Origin: Betaproteobacteria bacterium
GTDB taxonomy: Bacteria > Pseudomonadota > Gammaproteobacteria > Burkholderiales > SG8-39
Assembly: GCA_012274205.1 (NCBI GenBank)
Contig: JAAOZY010000023.1
Location: 1-12,864, forward strand
Length of the DNA stretch: 12,864 bases
Direction: 5' to 3'
Position 1 is the first letter of the stretch. Every line of letters starts with the position of its first letter. Shown here piece after piece: positions 12,703 to 12,864 of the stretch. Under the pieces are notes generated by a model. The model was not told the DNA's origin. It ran no database searches and saw only the letters and a program-made list of their open reading frames with translations. The translations under genes were made by a program, and so were the position numbers.

Positions 12703-12864
12703 CGGAAAAGCTGCAGCCGAGTGCGATACGGATAATCCCGATCGACAAGATCGATGTACTGAATCCCAGAGAGCGTAACAAGGGGGTGTTCGACGAGATC
12801 GTCGGCAACATCAAGGCGATCGGGCTGAAAAAAAAGATCACCGTGACGCCACGTCATGGGCCAG
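12699..12864 (+). CDS. ParB-like N-terminal domain protein, C-terminus off the window
   Basis: 55 codons are visible. The protein opens MTEKLQPSAIRIIPIDKIDV, then LNPRERNKGVFDEIVGNIKA, and IGLKKKITVTPRHG. This is the start of the ParB/Spo0J/RepB N-terminal domain: the I-P-I-D-K-I strand, then the N-P-R motif, the helix of the I-V-x-N-I-x-x-I-G-L type, and the P-I/K-I-T-V strand. ParB-type proteins bind centromere-like sites in plasmid or chromosome partition; some relatives act as regulators or nucleases. The ATG shares ATGA with the recombinase stop, and GGAGAG lies about 5 nt upstream, so translation is coupled to the recombinase. No ParA gene is in the window. Confidence 0.85.
   Translation, partial: MTEKLQPSAIRIIPIDKIDVLNPRERNKGVFDEIVGNIKAIGLKKKITVTPRHGP

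Overview
The window looks like a chromosomal segment of a high-GC proteobacterium, most likely a betaproteobacterium. The evidence is the strong G/C third-position bias and the gene set: a CbpA/CbpM chaperone pair, a CDF transporter, an arsenic operon with LMW-phosphatase-type ArsC and ArsM, and an mtnP-apt pair. The species cannot be named from sequence alone.

Layout. Positions 1-731 (minus) hold the N-terminal part of a conserved protein of unknown function that runs off the left edge. Positions 887-3065 (minus) hold cbpA-cbpM (J-domain co-chaperone and its modulator) and, upstream of them, a cation diffusion facilitator. Divergent from the transporter, positions 3204-5180 (plus) hold an arsenic operon, arsR - arsC - acr3 remnant - arsM. 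Its promoter and a perfect 12+12 bp inverted repeat overlap the arsR start codon. The arsenite efflux permease is reduced to its C-terminal ~55 residues, so as seen here the operon can sense arsenic, reduce arsenate and methylate arsenite, but has no intact pump. Positions 5258-6697 (minus) hold mtnP and apt, consecutive steps of methylthioadenosine/adenine salvage.

Upstream of mtnP the character changes at about 6800. The minus strand carries a tRNA-3'-end-like stretch (6799-6817), followed about 60 bp further in by two tandem copies of ATGCCCCCAATA. This looks like the attachment-site end of an integrated element. From there to the right edge the content is accessory and the base composition is visibly less GC-rich. 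It comprises a minus-strand operon of a 40-residue ORF, a DUF488 protein and an uncharacterised partner; a hairpin-rich spacer; a short RadC/JAMM protein and an ArdC-type antirestriction protein (plus); a Cys-rich, Trp/Tyr-rich small protein; a large serine recombinase split by one in-frame TAA; and the start of a ParB-like protein coupled to it by an ATGA overlap.

No rRNA gene, complete tRNA gene, CRISPR array or recognisable insertion sequence is visible. The best candidates for something unusual are the ars operon with its deleted pump, the GNRA-capped hairpins around radC/ardC, the DUF488 operon, and the split recombinase with its ParB partner.
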